A DNA stretch of 50,329 bases from JBLHKS01 sp047620505. GTDB taxonomy: Bacteria > Verrucomicrobiota > Verrucomicrobiia > Verrucomicrobiales > DEV007. Under the pieces are notes generated by a model. The model saw only the letters and a program-made list of their open reading frames with translations. It made no database searches and was not told the DNA's origin. The translations under genes were made by a program, and so were the position numbers. The stretch's first letter is position 1. Each line of letters begins with the position of its first letter. The stretch covers positions 1-50,329 of the forward strand of contig JBLHKS010000028.1 of the NCBI GenBank assembly GCA_047620505.1, given 5' to 3'. Positions 24,966-33,815 of this stretch are shown here, piece by piece.

Positions 24966-26780
24966 ATGGCTCTCCCGCCCCGCGAAATCATCCAGCAAGT
25001 GGCTGACGCCAACGACATCGTTGACGTCATCGGCGAGTATTTGGAATTGCAGCGAGCGGGCGCCGAATTCAAGGCGTTGAGCCCGTTTACGAACGAAAAG
25101 AGCCCGTCATTTTACGTCAATCCCGCCAAGCAGTTCTTCCATTGCTTCTCTTCTAATCAGGGCGGCGATGTTTTCAAGTTCGTTCAGGACTACGAAAATG
25201 TGACGTTTCCGGAGGCGCTGAAAAAGCTCGCCGGACGTGTCGGGATCACGGTGGACGACGTCGAAGTCACGCCGGAAATGGAGGCGAAAGAGCGGCTGCG
25301 CGCTGAGGTTAAAGAGATTCACATCAAGATCCGCGATTGGTATCATCGGCTCCTGCTTCGGAGTCCGGCGGCGGCACCCGCGCGAGATTATTTAAAGGAT
25401 CGCGGAATCGGAATCGACGTGGCCAAGGGCTGGAAACTCGGCTACGCGCCGGAGCGCTCCCAAGTTACCGTCGATTGGTGCAGGGAAGCGGGATTCAGCC
25501 AGAAATCCTTGCTGGAGAGCGGAATTCTGCGTCCCAGCAACCGAGGCAAGGGTTTCTTCACCCACTTTTATCACCGGCTGATGTTTCCGATTAACAACGA
25601 CTACGGCGACCCGATCGCCTTCAGTGGTCGGGTGCTGTCGAAAGATCAGAAAGGCGGAAAATACGTGAACTCGCCGGAGACGCTCATTTTCCACAAATCG
25701 AACGGATTCTTCGGGCTCGACCGAGCGAAACGACCGATCATTTCCGCTGACCAGGCGATTCTCTGCGAAGGCCAGATGGACGTGATCGCCGTGTTTGAAG
25801 CGGGATTCGAAAACGCGGTTGCCGCGCTCGGAACGGCGTTCAGCGAGGCTCAAGCGAACCTGCTGAAACGGCACGCGAAGAAGGAAGTCGTGATCTGTTT
25901 TGACGCGGATCGAGCCGGGATCAAGGCGACGGACGAAGTGTTCGAGCGGCTCGCTCGCGAAGGAATGGCCGTGCGGGTCGCGCGGGTTCCGGAAGGCGAA
26001 GATCCGGATTCGTTGATCAAGGCTCAGGGTGCCGACGCTTTTCGAAAAGTGATCGAAGACGCCGAGGATTATTTCGATTTCAAACTGAACGTGGCGCTGC
26101 CCGGCAACCCAGCAGCTGCTAGCGTGAACGACCGGACGATCGTGGCTCGACAACTCGCGGCGAAGCTCGGCTTAGTCAGCGATGTCATGCGGAGAGATTT
26201 GTTGATCGGACGGATTTCGTCGAAACTCGGTGTCGGCGAAGACGAACTGAAGCGAGGATCGGAGATAGCCGTGCGAAGCGAATTCTTCAAAGACAAGCGC
26301 GATAAGGTCGAATCGGAAAAGAAAAAACTAACGATGCTTCCTGAGTCAAAAGTGCTTATCGACCTGTGCCGCGCGATGTCGACCTCGATGGAGGCGCGGG
26401 AGTGGATCAAGACGAACGCGGATCGAGAAATGCTGAACGACATTCCGGATGCGGAGCTGGTTGGGTTGCTCTGGGACGGCGATTTTGATCCAGACGTGCC
26501 GTCTTCGTTTTCCGCGTTCCTCGCCGGACTTCCGGAGGCCGCGCAAAATGCAGCATCACGCATCGCGCTCCTCGACGGCCCGGAAGTCAGCGCAGCGACC
26601 GCGGAACGGTGCTGGCTTTCGCTTGAACGCGAGCTCGTTAGCCGATTGTACGCGGCTCAGGAAGCCAAGCTGAAGGACGCTTCACTTTCGAAAGAAGAGC
26701 AAGATTCGGCATGGAAAGAATGGCTTGACCTCCAGGAACGACTAAAGAACATTCCTAGTCCTGAAGTCTCGTCATCTTGA
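24966..26780 (+). CDS. dnaG: DNA primase with a zinc-ligand-poor N-terminal domain
   Basis: 604 aa, the normal primase size; it makes RNA primers at the replication fork. The Toprim core is intact: ILCEGQMDVIAVFEAGFENAV and VICFDADRAGIKA (about residues 265-320), and the RNA-polymerase domain has FSGRVLSKD and KYVNSPET. The N-terminal CHC2 zinc-ribbon fold is recognisable (EKSPSFYVNPAKQFFHCF) but three of four zinc ligands are changed: Ser39, Thr42 and Ser63 stand where Cys, His and Cys are usual, and only Cys60 remains. The C-terminal part carries helices expected to contact DnaB. It is followed 31 bases later by rpoD, the classical dnaG-rpoD order. Near-copy of the palindrome at 26110 (PAAAS). 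Confidence 0.93.
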   Translation: MALPPREIIQQVADANDIVDVIGEYLELQRAGAEFKALSPFTNEKSPSFYVNPAKQFFHCFSSNQGGDVFKFVQDYENVTFPEALKKLAGRVGITVDDVEVTPEMEAKERLRAEVKEIHIKIRDWYHRLLLRSPAAAPARDYLKDRGIGIDVAKGWKLGYAPERSQVTVDWCREAGFSQKSLLESGILRPSNRGKGFFTHFYHRLMFPINNDYGDPIAFSGRVLSKDQKGGKYVNSPETLIFHKSNGFFGLDRAKRPIISADQAILCEGQMDVIAVFEAGFENAVAALGTAFSEAQANLLKRHAKKEVVICFDADRAGIKATDEVFERLAREGMAVRVARVPEGEDPDSLIKAQGADAFRKVIEDAEDYFDFKLNVALPGNPAAASVNDRTIVARQLAAKLGLVSDVMRRDLLIGRISSKLGVGEDELKRGSEIAVRSEFFKDKRDKVESEKKKLTMLPESKVLIDLCRAMSTSMEAREWIKTNADREMLNDIPDAELVGLLWDGDFDPDVPSSFSAFLAGLPEAAQNAASRIALLDGPEVSAATAERCWLSLERELVSRLYAAQEAKLKDASLSKEEQDSAWKEWLDLQERLKNIPSPEVSSS

Positions 26781-26811
26781 CGGGTCTAACTTTTCCGGAT
26801 GAGAGCTTGAT

Positions 26812-28518
26812 ATGCCGCGAAGCCCCTCCCGCACAAAAACTAAAGCGAACTCCAACGGTTCGGAGAGCCCGCCGATTTCAGCTGCTGCTACCGAGCCAGG
26901 ATCGAGTTCCGCTGCGGGAGATGGCTTTAATTCTCCCCTCGTTCAGAGCAAGTTCAAAGATCTGATCCGGCTCGCCAAAGAGCAGGAATATCTAACTTAC
27001 GACGACATCAACGATGCGTTGCCGGCCGAGGTAAATTCGGCAGAGTTGATCGAGGATATTCTTGAGCGTCTGCGCGAGATGGAGTTCGAAATTGTCGACT
27101 CGACCGATATCGATCGGCAATCCAAGACTACGGAAAAAGCGCCAGACAACAACCGTGATCGCGATCGCGAGGCCGCAGCCACGAAGGAGACGGCAAAACT
27201 GGACGTTCTGGACGATCCAGTTCGGATGTATCTCAAGCAAATGGGCCAAGTCCCTCTGCTGACCCGCGACGAGGAAGTCAAGATTTCCAAGCGAATCGAA
27301 AAGGCCGACAACAGCGTTCAGAAACTGCTTCATCGATTCGGATTCATCGTCGATGCTTACCTCGATGTTGCGACGAAGCTAATCTCAGGAGAGGAGCGAT
27401 TTGATCGGGTGACCGTCGACAAGAAAGTTGCCAGTCGACCTCGCTACACGAACAACCTTCCCAAAATGTGTATCGGGGTGGAAAATCTGCGCGATCAGAT
27501 TTCCGATCTTCGATCAAAGTTAGCAGGCAAGGGCAGCGCGGCGGTTAAAGAAAAACTCGAAGCTGAGCTGGAAGTGGCGTTAAAATCGCTGAACCGAGCC
27601 TACGGCAAATTCTGCTTCAAGCAGAAGATAACCGAGGAATTCGTCGCGAAAGCGGACGCTCAATTGCTTCGGATCGACACCAACGGCTCGGTCCCGCCAG
27701 AGGAGTTTGAGAAATTTGCGTGGATGTCGCCTGACGATTTTCGGGATCGACTGGCTCGACTTCACGAAGGGCTCACTCAATCTCGCATCGCGAAAGAAGA
27801 GATGGTCGAGGCCAATCTCAGGCTCGTCATTTCGATCGCCAAAAAATACACCAATCGCGGGCTCTCGTTTCTCGATCTGATTCAGGAAGGAAACATGGGC
27901 CTGATGAAGGCGGTTGAGAAATTCGAGTACAAGCGCGGCTACAAATTTTCGACCTACGCGACGTGGTGGATTCGTCAGGCGATCACTCGTTCGATTGCGG
28001 ATCAGGCCCGGACGATCCGGATTCCGGTCCACATGATCGAGACGATCAACAAGCTGATGCGCGTCCAGAAGCAGCTGATTCAAGAGTACGGACGCGAACC
28101 TTCGGCTGATGAGATCGCCGAGGAGATTCATCTGCCGGTTTCGCGGGTTCGTGCGGTGCTGAAAATGGCTCAGCAGCCAATTTCGCTCCAGGCTCCGGTC
28201 GGCGACGGCGACGACAGCAATTTTGGCGATTTCATCGAGGACAAGGGCGCGGCCGATCCGAGTGACATGACCGGATTCAATCTGCTCAAGAACAAAATCA
28301 GGGACGTGCTCGACACCCTGACCGAGCGCGAACGACAGGTTCTGGAGCAGCGGTTTGGCCTGGTCGACGGCTACAGCCGGACACTCGAGGAAGTCGGCAA
28401 ACAGTTTGAAGTCACTCGCGAGCGAATTCGCCAGATCGAAGCCAAGGCGCTGCGCAAAATGCGGCATCCCACTCGAATTCGGCAGCTTGAAGGCTTCATT
28501 GAAGGCGGCGAGGGCTGA
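26812..28518 (+). CDS. rpoD: Primary sigma factor (RpoD, sigma-70)
   Basis: 568 aa. Region 1.1 (FKDLIRLAKEQEYLTYDDIND, about 44-105), region 1.2 (DPVRMYLKQMGQVPLLTRDEE), a non-conserved insert of about 150 aa, regions 2.1-2.4 (LRLVISIAKKYTNRGLSFLD, FSTYATWWIRQAITRS), region 3 (HMIETINKLMRVQKQL), and region 4.2 helix-turn-helix (TLEEVGKQFEVTRERIRQIE) are all present, marking a primary rather than alternative sigma factor. It directs RNA polymerase to housekeeping promoters. The ATG at 26812 follows dnaG by 31 bases. There is no palindrome copy inside, as expected if its strongly conserved residues leave little room for one. Confidence 0.96.
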   Translation: MPRSPSRTKTKANSNGSESPPISAAATEPGSSSAAGDGFNSPLVQSKFKDLIRLAKEQEYLTYDDINDALPAEVNSAELIEDILERLREMEFEIVDSTDIDRQSKTTEKAPDNNRDRDREAAATKETAKLDVLDDPVRMYLKQMGQVPLLTRDEEVKISKRIEKADNSVQKLLHRFGFIVDAYLDVATKLISGEERFDRVTVDKKVASRPRYTNNLPKMCIGVENLRDQISDLRSKLAGKGSAAVKEKLEAELEVALKSLNRAYGKFCFKQKITEEFVAKADAQLLRIDTNGSVPPEEFEKFAWMSPDDFRDRLARLHEGLTQSRIAKEEMVEANLRLVISIAKKYTNRGLSFLDLIQEGNMGLMKAVEKFEYKRGYKFSTYATWWIRQAITRSIADQARTIRIPVHMIETINKLMRVQKQLIQEYGREPSADEIAEEIHLPVSRVRAVLKMAQQPISLQAPVGDGDDSNFGDFIEDKGAADPSDMTGFNLLKNKIRDVLDTLTERERQVLEQRFGLVDGYSRTLEEVGKQFEVTRERIRQIEAKALRKMRHPTRIRQLEGFIEGGEG

Positions 28519-28573
28519 ATTCGCGATTGTTTTGCAACTTCCGGGACCGAAGCAGGTTAAAGAAAGCATCGAG

Positions 28574-29002
28574 ATGGAATTCAACGATAAAGATCCAGTC
28601 TGGCAGCTGCTGAAAAAATCCGAGCCGCGCAAAGCATCCGGCGCATTCGCTCAGAATGTCAGCCGCGCCGTTCGTCAGCTTGGCGACGAAAGCCAAAGCG
28701 AGAAATCGTCTTGGCTCGCGATTTTCTTCTCGAAACCCGTCCTCGCGACTGGAGCTGCTTTCGCGATTGCGATCGGAATGTTTTTCGCGTTCTCCGGAGA
28801 TCCTGCGACCGATCAAAGCCCGGGCGGAGCTGCAATCGCCGAAGTCAGTCCGAACCCTCCGAGTGAAATCTCGCTTCCAACCGTCGCCGAGCAGATCGCT
28901 GAGGAATTTGAAGTCGTGACTTACGTCGATGAGTTCCTGGCTGTCGGCGATCCGAGCGAGCTGAACGACGAAGCGCTCGCCGAGCTGCTTTTCAGCCTTT
29001 GA
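28574..29002 (+). CDS. Small single-pass membrane protein, possible anti-sigma-like
   Basis: 142 aa from the ATG at 28574. The N-terminal cytoplasmic part DPVWQLLKKSEPRKASGAFAQNV has the D-x-x-W-x-L-L ... F-x-x-N-V pattern I associate with short verrucomicrobial proteins found beside sigma factors. One membrane helix follows (VLATGAAFAIAIGMFFAFSG, about residues 56-75), then an acidic outer part ending LNDEALAELLFSL. It starts 55 bases after rpoD. A link to sigma control is inference from position and topology. Near-copy of the palindrome at 28603 (WQLL). Confidence 0.65.
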   Translation: MEFNDKDPVWQLLKKSEPRKASGAFAQNVSRAVRQLGDESQSEKSSWLAIFFSKPVLATGAAFAIAIGMFFAFSGDPATDQSPGGAAIAEVSPNPPSEISLPTVAEQIAEEFEVVTYVDEFLAVGDPSELNDEALAELLFSL

Positions 29003-29017
29003 GCGAAAATTTCTTCC

Positions 29018-29029
29018 CAGCAGCTGCTG
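29018..29029. repeat. CAGCAGCTGCTG palindrome, exact copy (intergenic hairpin)
   Basis: Exact copy, extended to CCAGCAGCTGCTGG and flanked by imperfect inverted AAATTTC/GAAATTT arms. It sits between the small membrane protein gene and asnS, with no T tract after it. Confidence 0.95.
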
Positions 29030-29092
29030 GAAATTTCGATCTTGGAAATCAGGCGTTGAGCACCGCCTTCCTTGCGCTAACATTGTTTCTAA

Positions 29093-30490
29093 ATGAAGCG
29101 CCAGAAAGTTCGCGACCTCCTCAAAACCAAAGGATCTAAGACTGGCGACGACGCCGTTGCGGAGATCAACGTCTGCGGCTGGGTTCGAACTCGGCGCGAG
29201 TCAAAAACGTTTTCCTTCCTCGAGATCAACGACGGCTCCTGCCTCGGAAATCTCCAGATCATCGCCGACGCGACGCTGCCGAATTACGAAAGCGAAGTCG
29301 CTCACATCCTGACAGGCGCGGCGGTTCGCGTAACCGGAAAACTCGTCCAGTCACAAGGCAAGGGCCAGAGCTGGGAGCTGCACGCAACCGAGGTCGAGCA
29401 GATCGGAGCCGCCGACGAATCCTACCCGTTGCAGAAAAAGCGCCACTCCCGCGAGTTTCTCCGCGAAATCGCGCACCTGCGGCCGAGGACCAATCTCTTC
29501 GGCGCGGTCTTCCGGGTTCGCAGCCGACTGGCTTTCGCGATCCACGAATTCTTCCAGAAACGCGGCTTCGTCTACGTTCACACGCCGATTGTGACCGCGA
29601 GCGATTGCGAAGGCGCGGGCGAAATGTTTCGGGTAACGACTTTGAACGGCGAGCAGCTGCTGGCTGAGAAGCCGGGCGTTTCGGCTGACTTTTTCGGGAA
29701 ACCGACCTACCTCACGGTCAGCGGCCAGCTCAACGGGGAGACTTTTGCCTCCGCGTTGTCGGACATTTACACTTTCGGACCGACGTTCCGCGCGGAAAAT
29801 TCCCACACCACTCGGCACGCGGCGGAGTTCTGGATGATCGAGCCGGAAATGGCGTTCTGCGATCTCGACGGCGACATGGATTTGGCGGAAGAGATGGTTC
29901 GTTACCTGGTCAAGGACGTGATGAAAAACTGCCACGAAGATCTGAACTTCTTCGGCAGTTTCGTCGACAAAGGACTGCTTGAGCGGCTCAAATTTGTCGT
30001 CGATCGCCCTTTCGAAAGGGTCAGCTACACCGAGGCTGTCGACCTTCTTAAGAAGTCGGGCAAAAAGTTCGAATACCCGGTTGAATGGGGCGCGAATTTG
30101 CAATCAGAGCACGAGCGTTACCTCACGGAGGAGCATTTCAAATGCCCGGTCACCGTCTACAATTATCCGAACACGATTAAGCCGTTCTACATGCGTCGTA
30201 ACGACGACGAAAAGACGGTCGCAGCGATGGATGTGTTAGTGCCGGGCATCGGCGAAATTGTCGGCGGAAGCCAACGGGAGGAGCGGCTCGATGTGCTTGA
30301 GGCGAACATGAAGCAGCACGATCTCAACGAAGAAAATTACTCGTGGTACGTCGATCTCCGGCGCTACGGAAGCGTTCCGCACGCTGGATTCGGCCTTGGA
30401 TTCGAGCGAATGCTGATGTTCGTAACGGGCATCGAAAACATCCGCGATGTGATTCCGTTTCCGAGGACTCCGGGTCATGCGGAGTTCTGA
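29093..30490 (+). CDS. asnS: Asparaginyl-tRNA synthetase
   Basis: 465 aa. The N-terminal OB-fold anticodon-binding domain (INVCGWVRTRRESKTFSFLE; about 1-105) precedes the class II catalytic core: motif 2 TFRAENSHTTRHAAEFWMIE, and motif 3 HAGFGLGFERMLMFVTGI. IVGGSQREERLD is typical of the AsxRS group, and the AsnS-type central region distinguishes it from AspRS. It charges tRNA-Asn with asparagine. Start: ATG at 29093, with no clear Shine-Dalgarno site. Near-copy of the palindrome at 29651 encodes EQLLAEK within the AsnS insertion. Confidence 0.95.
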   Translation: MKRQKVRDLLKTKGSKTGDDAVAEINVCGWVRTRRESKTFSFLEINDGSCLGNLQIIADATLPNYESEVAHILTGAAVRVTGKLVQSQGKGQSWELHATEVEQIGAADESYPLQKKRHSREFLREIAHLRPRTNLFGAVFRVRSRLAFAIHEFFQKRGFVYVHTPIVTASDCEGAGEMFRVTTLNGEQLLAEKPGVSADFFGKPTYLTVSGQLNGETFASALSDIYTFGPTFRAENSHTTRHAAEFWMIEPEMAFCDLDGDMDLAEEMVRYLVKDVMKNCHEDLNFFGSFVDKGLLERLKFVVDRPFERVSYTEAVDLLKKSGKKFEYPVEWGANLQSEHERYLTEEHFKCPVTVYNYPNTIKPFYMRRNDDEKTVAAMDVLVPGIGEIVGGSQREERLDVLEANMKQHDLNEENYSWYVDLRRYGSVPHAGFGLGFERMLMFVTGIENIRDVIPFPRTPGHAEF

Positions 30491-30547
30491 ATCAGGCTTG
30501 TCCTGAAATTCCTTGTCACGGGGCCGGTTCACGGTCGAGGATTGCCC

Positions 30548-32050
30548 ATGATCTCATCCGTTTTGAGGATCCTAACGATCTTCGCTCTGCTCTGTTCCGC
30601 AGCTTCGGCAAAGGACTATTTTCTAACGATTGCGGGCGGTTACCAGCCGACCGCGAATCAAATCTCGCTCGAAAAGAACGTCATTTTCTATCGCAATGTT
30701 CTGGAGCGCGCGGGGCTGGAAGAAGCAACTCATTCCGTGTTTTTTGCCAACGGCGATTCCCAGAACCGGGACGTTCAATTCGAGCCAACTGACGCGAAAA
30801 TTCCCAAAGCTCAGGGATTGATGGCGCGCTTGTTAGGCTCGACAAAATATCAATCGCTTGCGTATCGAGAGCACGAACTGACCAACCTGGCAGGAGCGAC
30901 GACGGAAGAAAACATCGCGAAGTGGTTCGACGAAAATGCTCCGAAAATGCAGCCCGGCGACCGCTTGATCATCTACGCGACCGCGCACGGCGGAGCGAGC
31001 AAAGACAAAGCGAAAGAACACAACACGACGCTGTTTCTCTGGAACCGGCGAACGATCAACGTGAATCAACTCCAGACTCATCTGGAAAAACTACCCGAAG
31101 AAGTCGGCACCACGCTCGTCATGGCCCAGTGCCATTCGGGCGGATTCGCCAACTCCATTTTCGAGGGCGCCGACACGGATGAGCCGGATTTCGAGCGCCC
31201 GGTCTGCGGATTTTTCTCTACGGTTCACAGCCGACTCGCCGCCGGATGCACGCCGGACGCTGACGAAGAGGACTACGACGAATTCACCAGTCATTTCTGG
31301 GCAGCGATCAACGGTCAAACCCGCACGGGTAAGCCGATCCAGTCGGCTGACTATGACAAGAACGGCGCGGTCGATTTTGAAGAAGCCTTCGCTCACACCG
31401 CGATCACTTCTCGGACGATCGACATTCCGATTCGGACCAGCGGCACGTACCTGCGGGCTCGAAGCAGGTACCTGCACGAGGACCGCGAAAACGAGCAGCT
31501 GCTGGAGCAAAAATCCGAGTATGCGGGAATTCTCGCTTTGGCGCGACCATCCGAGGAGGCGATTCTCGAAGAACTCTCGGCTCATCTGAAGCTAACGGCC
31601 GATCATCGCTACGCCCAGGCCGAGCGTCTCGCGAACGAGCTCGAAGCCAAGCGGAAGCGGCTGAAAGCGCAGATGGACGAGGGGAAGAAGCGCTCGGAGG
31701 CGCTCAAGAAAACGATGCAGCGCGAGCTCAAAGAACAGTGGCCGGAGCTGGCGAATATCCTGACCGAACAGTCAATTCGATTGATGACGACCGAGTCCGA
31801 AGCCTTCGTAAAAGCGGTCGAGGCGCTGTCCCAATTTGAAGAGTGGGTAAAGCTTCTAAACGAGCACGAGAAAATTTCTGGAGAGCGATTCACCCTCGAA
31901 AAAGAATGGGCGCTCCACATTCGATTCATGCGAACCCACAACAATGTGGTCCTCGCCAAAAATCTCCGAGTCCTCGGCGACGAGACCGCGATCGAACGCT
32001 ACGAGCTGATTCTCGACGCCGAACGCGGCATGCTTGGGAGCGATTCCTGA
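30548..32050 (+). CDS. Secreted caspase-like (clan CD) cysteine peptidase with EF-hand and coiled coil
   Basis: 500 aa. A signal peptide (MISSVLRILTIFALLCSAASA) leads to a caspase/legumain-like domain (about 24-250) with His148 in LIIYATAHGGAS and Cys195 in TLVMAQCHSGGF, each at the end of a hydrophobic strand as clan CD requires. One EF-hand loop follows (DYDKNGAVDFEE, 268-279). Residues about 340-430 are a charged helical region rich in Lys/Glu (ELEAKRKRLKAQMDEGKKR), probably coiled coil. Calcium may control activity, as in metacaspases; that is inference. Start: ATG at 30548; the frame also has a TTG at 30542. It overlaps no neighbour but is followed closely by the DapA-like gene. Near-copy of the palindrome at 31493 (EQLLEQ). 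Confidence 0.8.
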   Translation: MISSVLRILTIFALLCSAASAKDYFLTIAGGYQPTANQISLEKNVIFYRNVLERAGLEEATHSVFFANGDSQNRDVQFEPTDAKIPKAQGLMARLLGSTKYQSLAYREHELTNLAGATTEENIAKWFDENAPKMQPGDRLIIYATAHGGASKDKAKEHNTTLFLWNRRTINVNQLQTHLEKLPEEVGTTLVMAQCHSGGFANSIFEGADTDEPDFERPVCGFFSTVHSRLAAGCTPDADEEDYDEFTSHFWAAINGQTRTGKPIQSADYDKNGAVDFEEAFAHTAITSRTIDIPIRTSGTYLRARSRYLHEDRENEQLLEQKSEYAGILALARPSEEAILEELSAHLKLTADHRYAQAERLANELEAKRKRLKAQMDEGKKRSEALKKTMQRELKEQWPELANILTEQSIRLMTTESEAFVKAVEALSQFEEWVKLLNEHEKISGERFTLEKEWALHIRFMRTHNNVVLAKNLRVLGDETAIERYELILDAERGMLGSDS

Positions 32051-32087
32051 CTTGAATCCCGCTCTGCCCCGTTCGAAAGATCGCGCG

Positions 32088-33170
32088 ATGATAACCGATC
32101 CCGCCGATCTCAAACCCAGCAGCTGCTGGACCGAAACCGCCTGGGCGCACACGACTGAGGAGTCCCTGGCCGATCACAAAACAGAAGCTCGGCTCTGCGT
32201 CGCGACGCTCCTTCCGTTCAAAAACGCTAAGCCGGATTGGGCGGGATTTGAGCGCTCGATCGCTTGGATGATCGCCGCTGGAAAACACTACGGCGTCGAA
32301 ATGGCCTTCGTCCTGAACGCGGACACCGGCTACATTTTCAACCTTTCAGCTGAGCTGTATCGGGAAGTCATCGAACGCTTCCGCGCCGCGTTTCCTGAGC
32401 CGAAAATCATCTGCGGGACGACCGCGCTCGGTGCCGACGGCGACGCGTTCAAAGCCGAATGGTATCATCCTCAAATCGACATCGCGCAGAGTTTTGACAA
32501 CGTCGAAGTCATGCTGATGACCTCTCGCCAGCTAAACGCGCTCGGCCCGGAGCAGCGGCGCGACGCGTATTTCGAAATCGCCGAACGCCTCACCGTTCCG
32601 GGAATCGTCCATGCGCTCGAACCCGCGTTTATCCCTTGGGCCACGCCGTACGGGCCTTGGCTTCTTCACCAACTCGCGCAGCACGAGAAATTCGTCGGCG
32701 GCAAGATTTCCACCCTCGACGAACCACATTTTCTCTATTGGTCTGCGATGTGCCGCGATCTCGGGCTCAATTTCGCTCCGCACAGCGGAGACGATTTCGG
32801 GATCGCCGCCGCAATCAAGATGGGACTGCCGCTTTTGATCGGTGCCGGGGTTTCGGCCTGCCCGCTGATCTGCGCGGCGAAGAAAATGTGGCTCGAAGGA
32901 AGTTTCGACAGCCGAGTTTACAAAGTTTTCGAGGCGTTTCAATCGTTGGAGGACGCGGTTTTCCGGCTCGATGCGAACGGCAGCGCCGCCGCGTACAAAC
33001 ACTCGACCGCGACGGTTCTGCAGCTGCTGGGTTTGTTGGAATCCAACGAAATTCACCCGGATTGCACCGATCTCAGGCCGAATGACGAAGCGGCGAGGAT
33101 GCGTGAGGCGTTGATTCGTCCGTGTCGAATCGCGGATCGATTGGAGATTCCAGGTTTTCGGCTCGCGTGA
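32088..33170 (+). CDS. DapA-like (DHDPS/NAL superfamily) TIM-barrel protein
   Basis: 360 aa from the ATG at 32088; the frame is open to a TTG at 32034 inside the previous gene. VATLLPFKNAKPDWAGFERSI and VIERFRAAFPEPKIICGTTALG resemble the opening strands of dihydrodipicolinate synthase/N-acetylneuraminate lyase enzymes, and GGKISTLDEPHFLYW could carry the Schiff-base lysine (K in GGKIS). These enzymes cleave or form 2-oxo acids through an aldol reaction. The substrate is unknown. Palindrome copies: exact at 32117 (SSC frame) and near-copy at 33020 (LQLL). Confidence 0.7.
   Translation: MITDPADLKPSSCWTETAWAHTTEESLADHKTEARLCVATLLPFKNAKPDWAGFERSIAWMIAAGKHYGVEMAFVLNADTGYIFNLSAELYREVIERFRAAFPEPKIICGTTALGADGDAFKAEWYHPQIDIAQSFDNVEVMLMTSRQLNALGPEQRRDAYFEIAERLTVPGIVHALEPAFIPWATPYGPWLLHQLAQHEKFVGGKISTLDEPHFLYWSAMCRDLGLNFAPHSGDDFGIAAAIKMGLPLLIGAGVSACPLICAAKKMWLEGSFDSRVYKVFEAFQSLEDAVFRLDANGSAAAYKHSTATVLQLLGLLESNEIHPDCTDLRPNDEAARMREALIRPCRIADRLEIPGFRLA
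32117..32128. repeat. CAGCAGCTGCTG palindrome, exact copy (SSC frame)
   Basis: Exact copy in the DapA-like gene in the third frame, encoding PSSCW. Confidence 0.95.
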
Positions 33171-33208
33171 GCGGTTCGGGTCATTTCGCCCTACGGCAAG
33201 GCCGTTGC

Positions 33209-33276
33209 GTAGTGATGGCTTCCAGCCGCCGAGTGCCCTCGCCGAACAGCCGATGGCGGCTGGAAGCCACCACTAC
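33209..33276. repeat. REP-like inverted repeat between convergent genes
   Basis: Two 22-base arms (33209-33230 and 33255-33276) pair with one mismatch around a 24-base loop. The arms begin GTAGTGATGGCTTCCAGC. They fill most of the 120-base gap between the DapA-like and thioredoxin-like genes. There is no T tract, so a REP/MITE-type element is more likely than a terminator. Confidence 0.7.
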
Positions 33277-33290
33277 CGGGCCGCTCCAAC

Positions 33291-33773
33291 TCACTCGGCG
33301 GAACTTCCCTTCGGAGCCCACTTTTTGAAAAACGCGGCGAGTTTGTCCACTTCATAACCGCCAAGCTTCTCCCAATCCGCCGGGTTTTGCGCCGTTTGCA
33401 GTTCGCCGGTCGCGTTCAGGACGAAGAAATGGGGGAATTCGCCAAAATCCGGGTATTTCGCGAAGAAATCCGGATTCTCATTCGAGCCGCTGTAATTCGC
33501 CTTCATGATCACGTAACCGCCGCTCAAAATGTCCCTGACTTCGGGCTTATTCTTCAAAACTTCGTCCATCCGCCGACACCAACCGCACCAGGAACCGCCC
33601 GCGATCACGAGCACGGTTCGGTTGTCTTTTTTCGCGGTCTCGAGCGTCGTTTTCAGGTCTTTGACGGCGTCTCGTTTGGCGTCGTAGTCGGCGACGGAAT
33701 AGACTAACTTTTCGCCAGCAACTGCTGAAGCGGAAAACAGAAGGAGAGCAAGGAAAGCAGAAAAAAAGCGCAT
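33291..33773 (-). CDS. Secreted thioredoxin-like protein
   Basis: 160 aa: signal peptide (MRFFSAFLALLLFSASAVAG) and one thioredoxin fold with the redox pair Cys63-Gly-Trp-Cys66 in GGSWCGWCRRM, plus the cis-Pro region EFPHFFVLN. It likely reduces or exchanges disulphides in the periplasm; the partner is unknown. Just after the signal sequence, CAGCAACTGCTG (33716) is a one-mismatch palindrome, encoding AVA. Confidence 0.85.
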   Translation of the reverse strand: MRFFSAFLALLLFSASAVAGEKLVYSVADYDAKRDAVKDLKTTLETAKKDNRTVLVIAGGSWCGWCRRMDEVLKNKPEVRDILSGGYVIMKANYSGSNENPDFFAKYPDFGEFPHFFVLNATGELQTAQNPADWEKLGGYEVDKLAAFFKKWAPKGSSAE

Positions 33774-33815
33774 GATTTGGGGGTTTCGGTTTAAGTCGAG
33801 ATTCGTCCGGACAAA

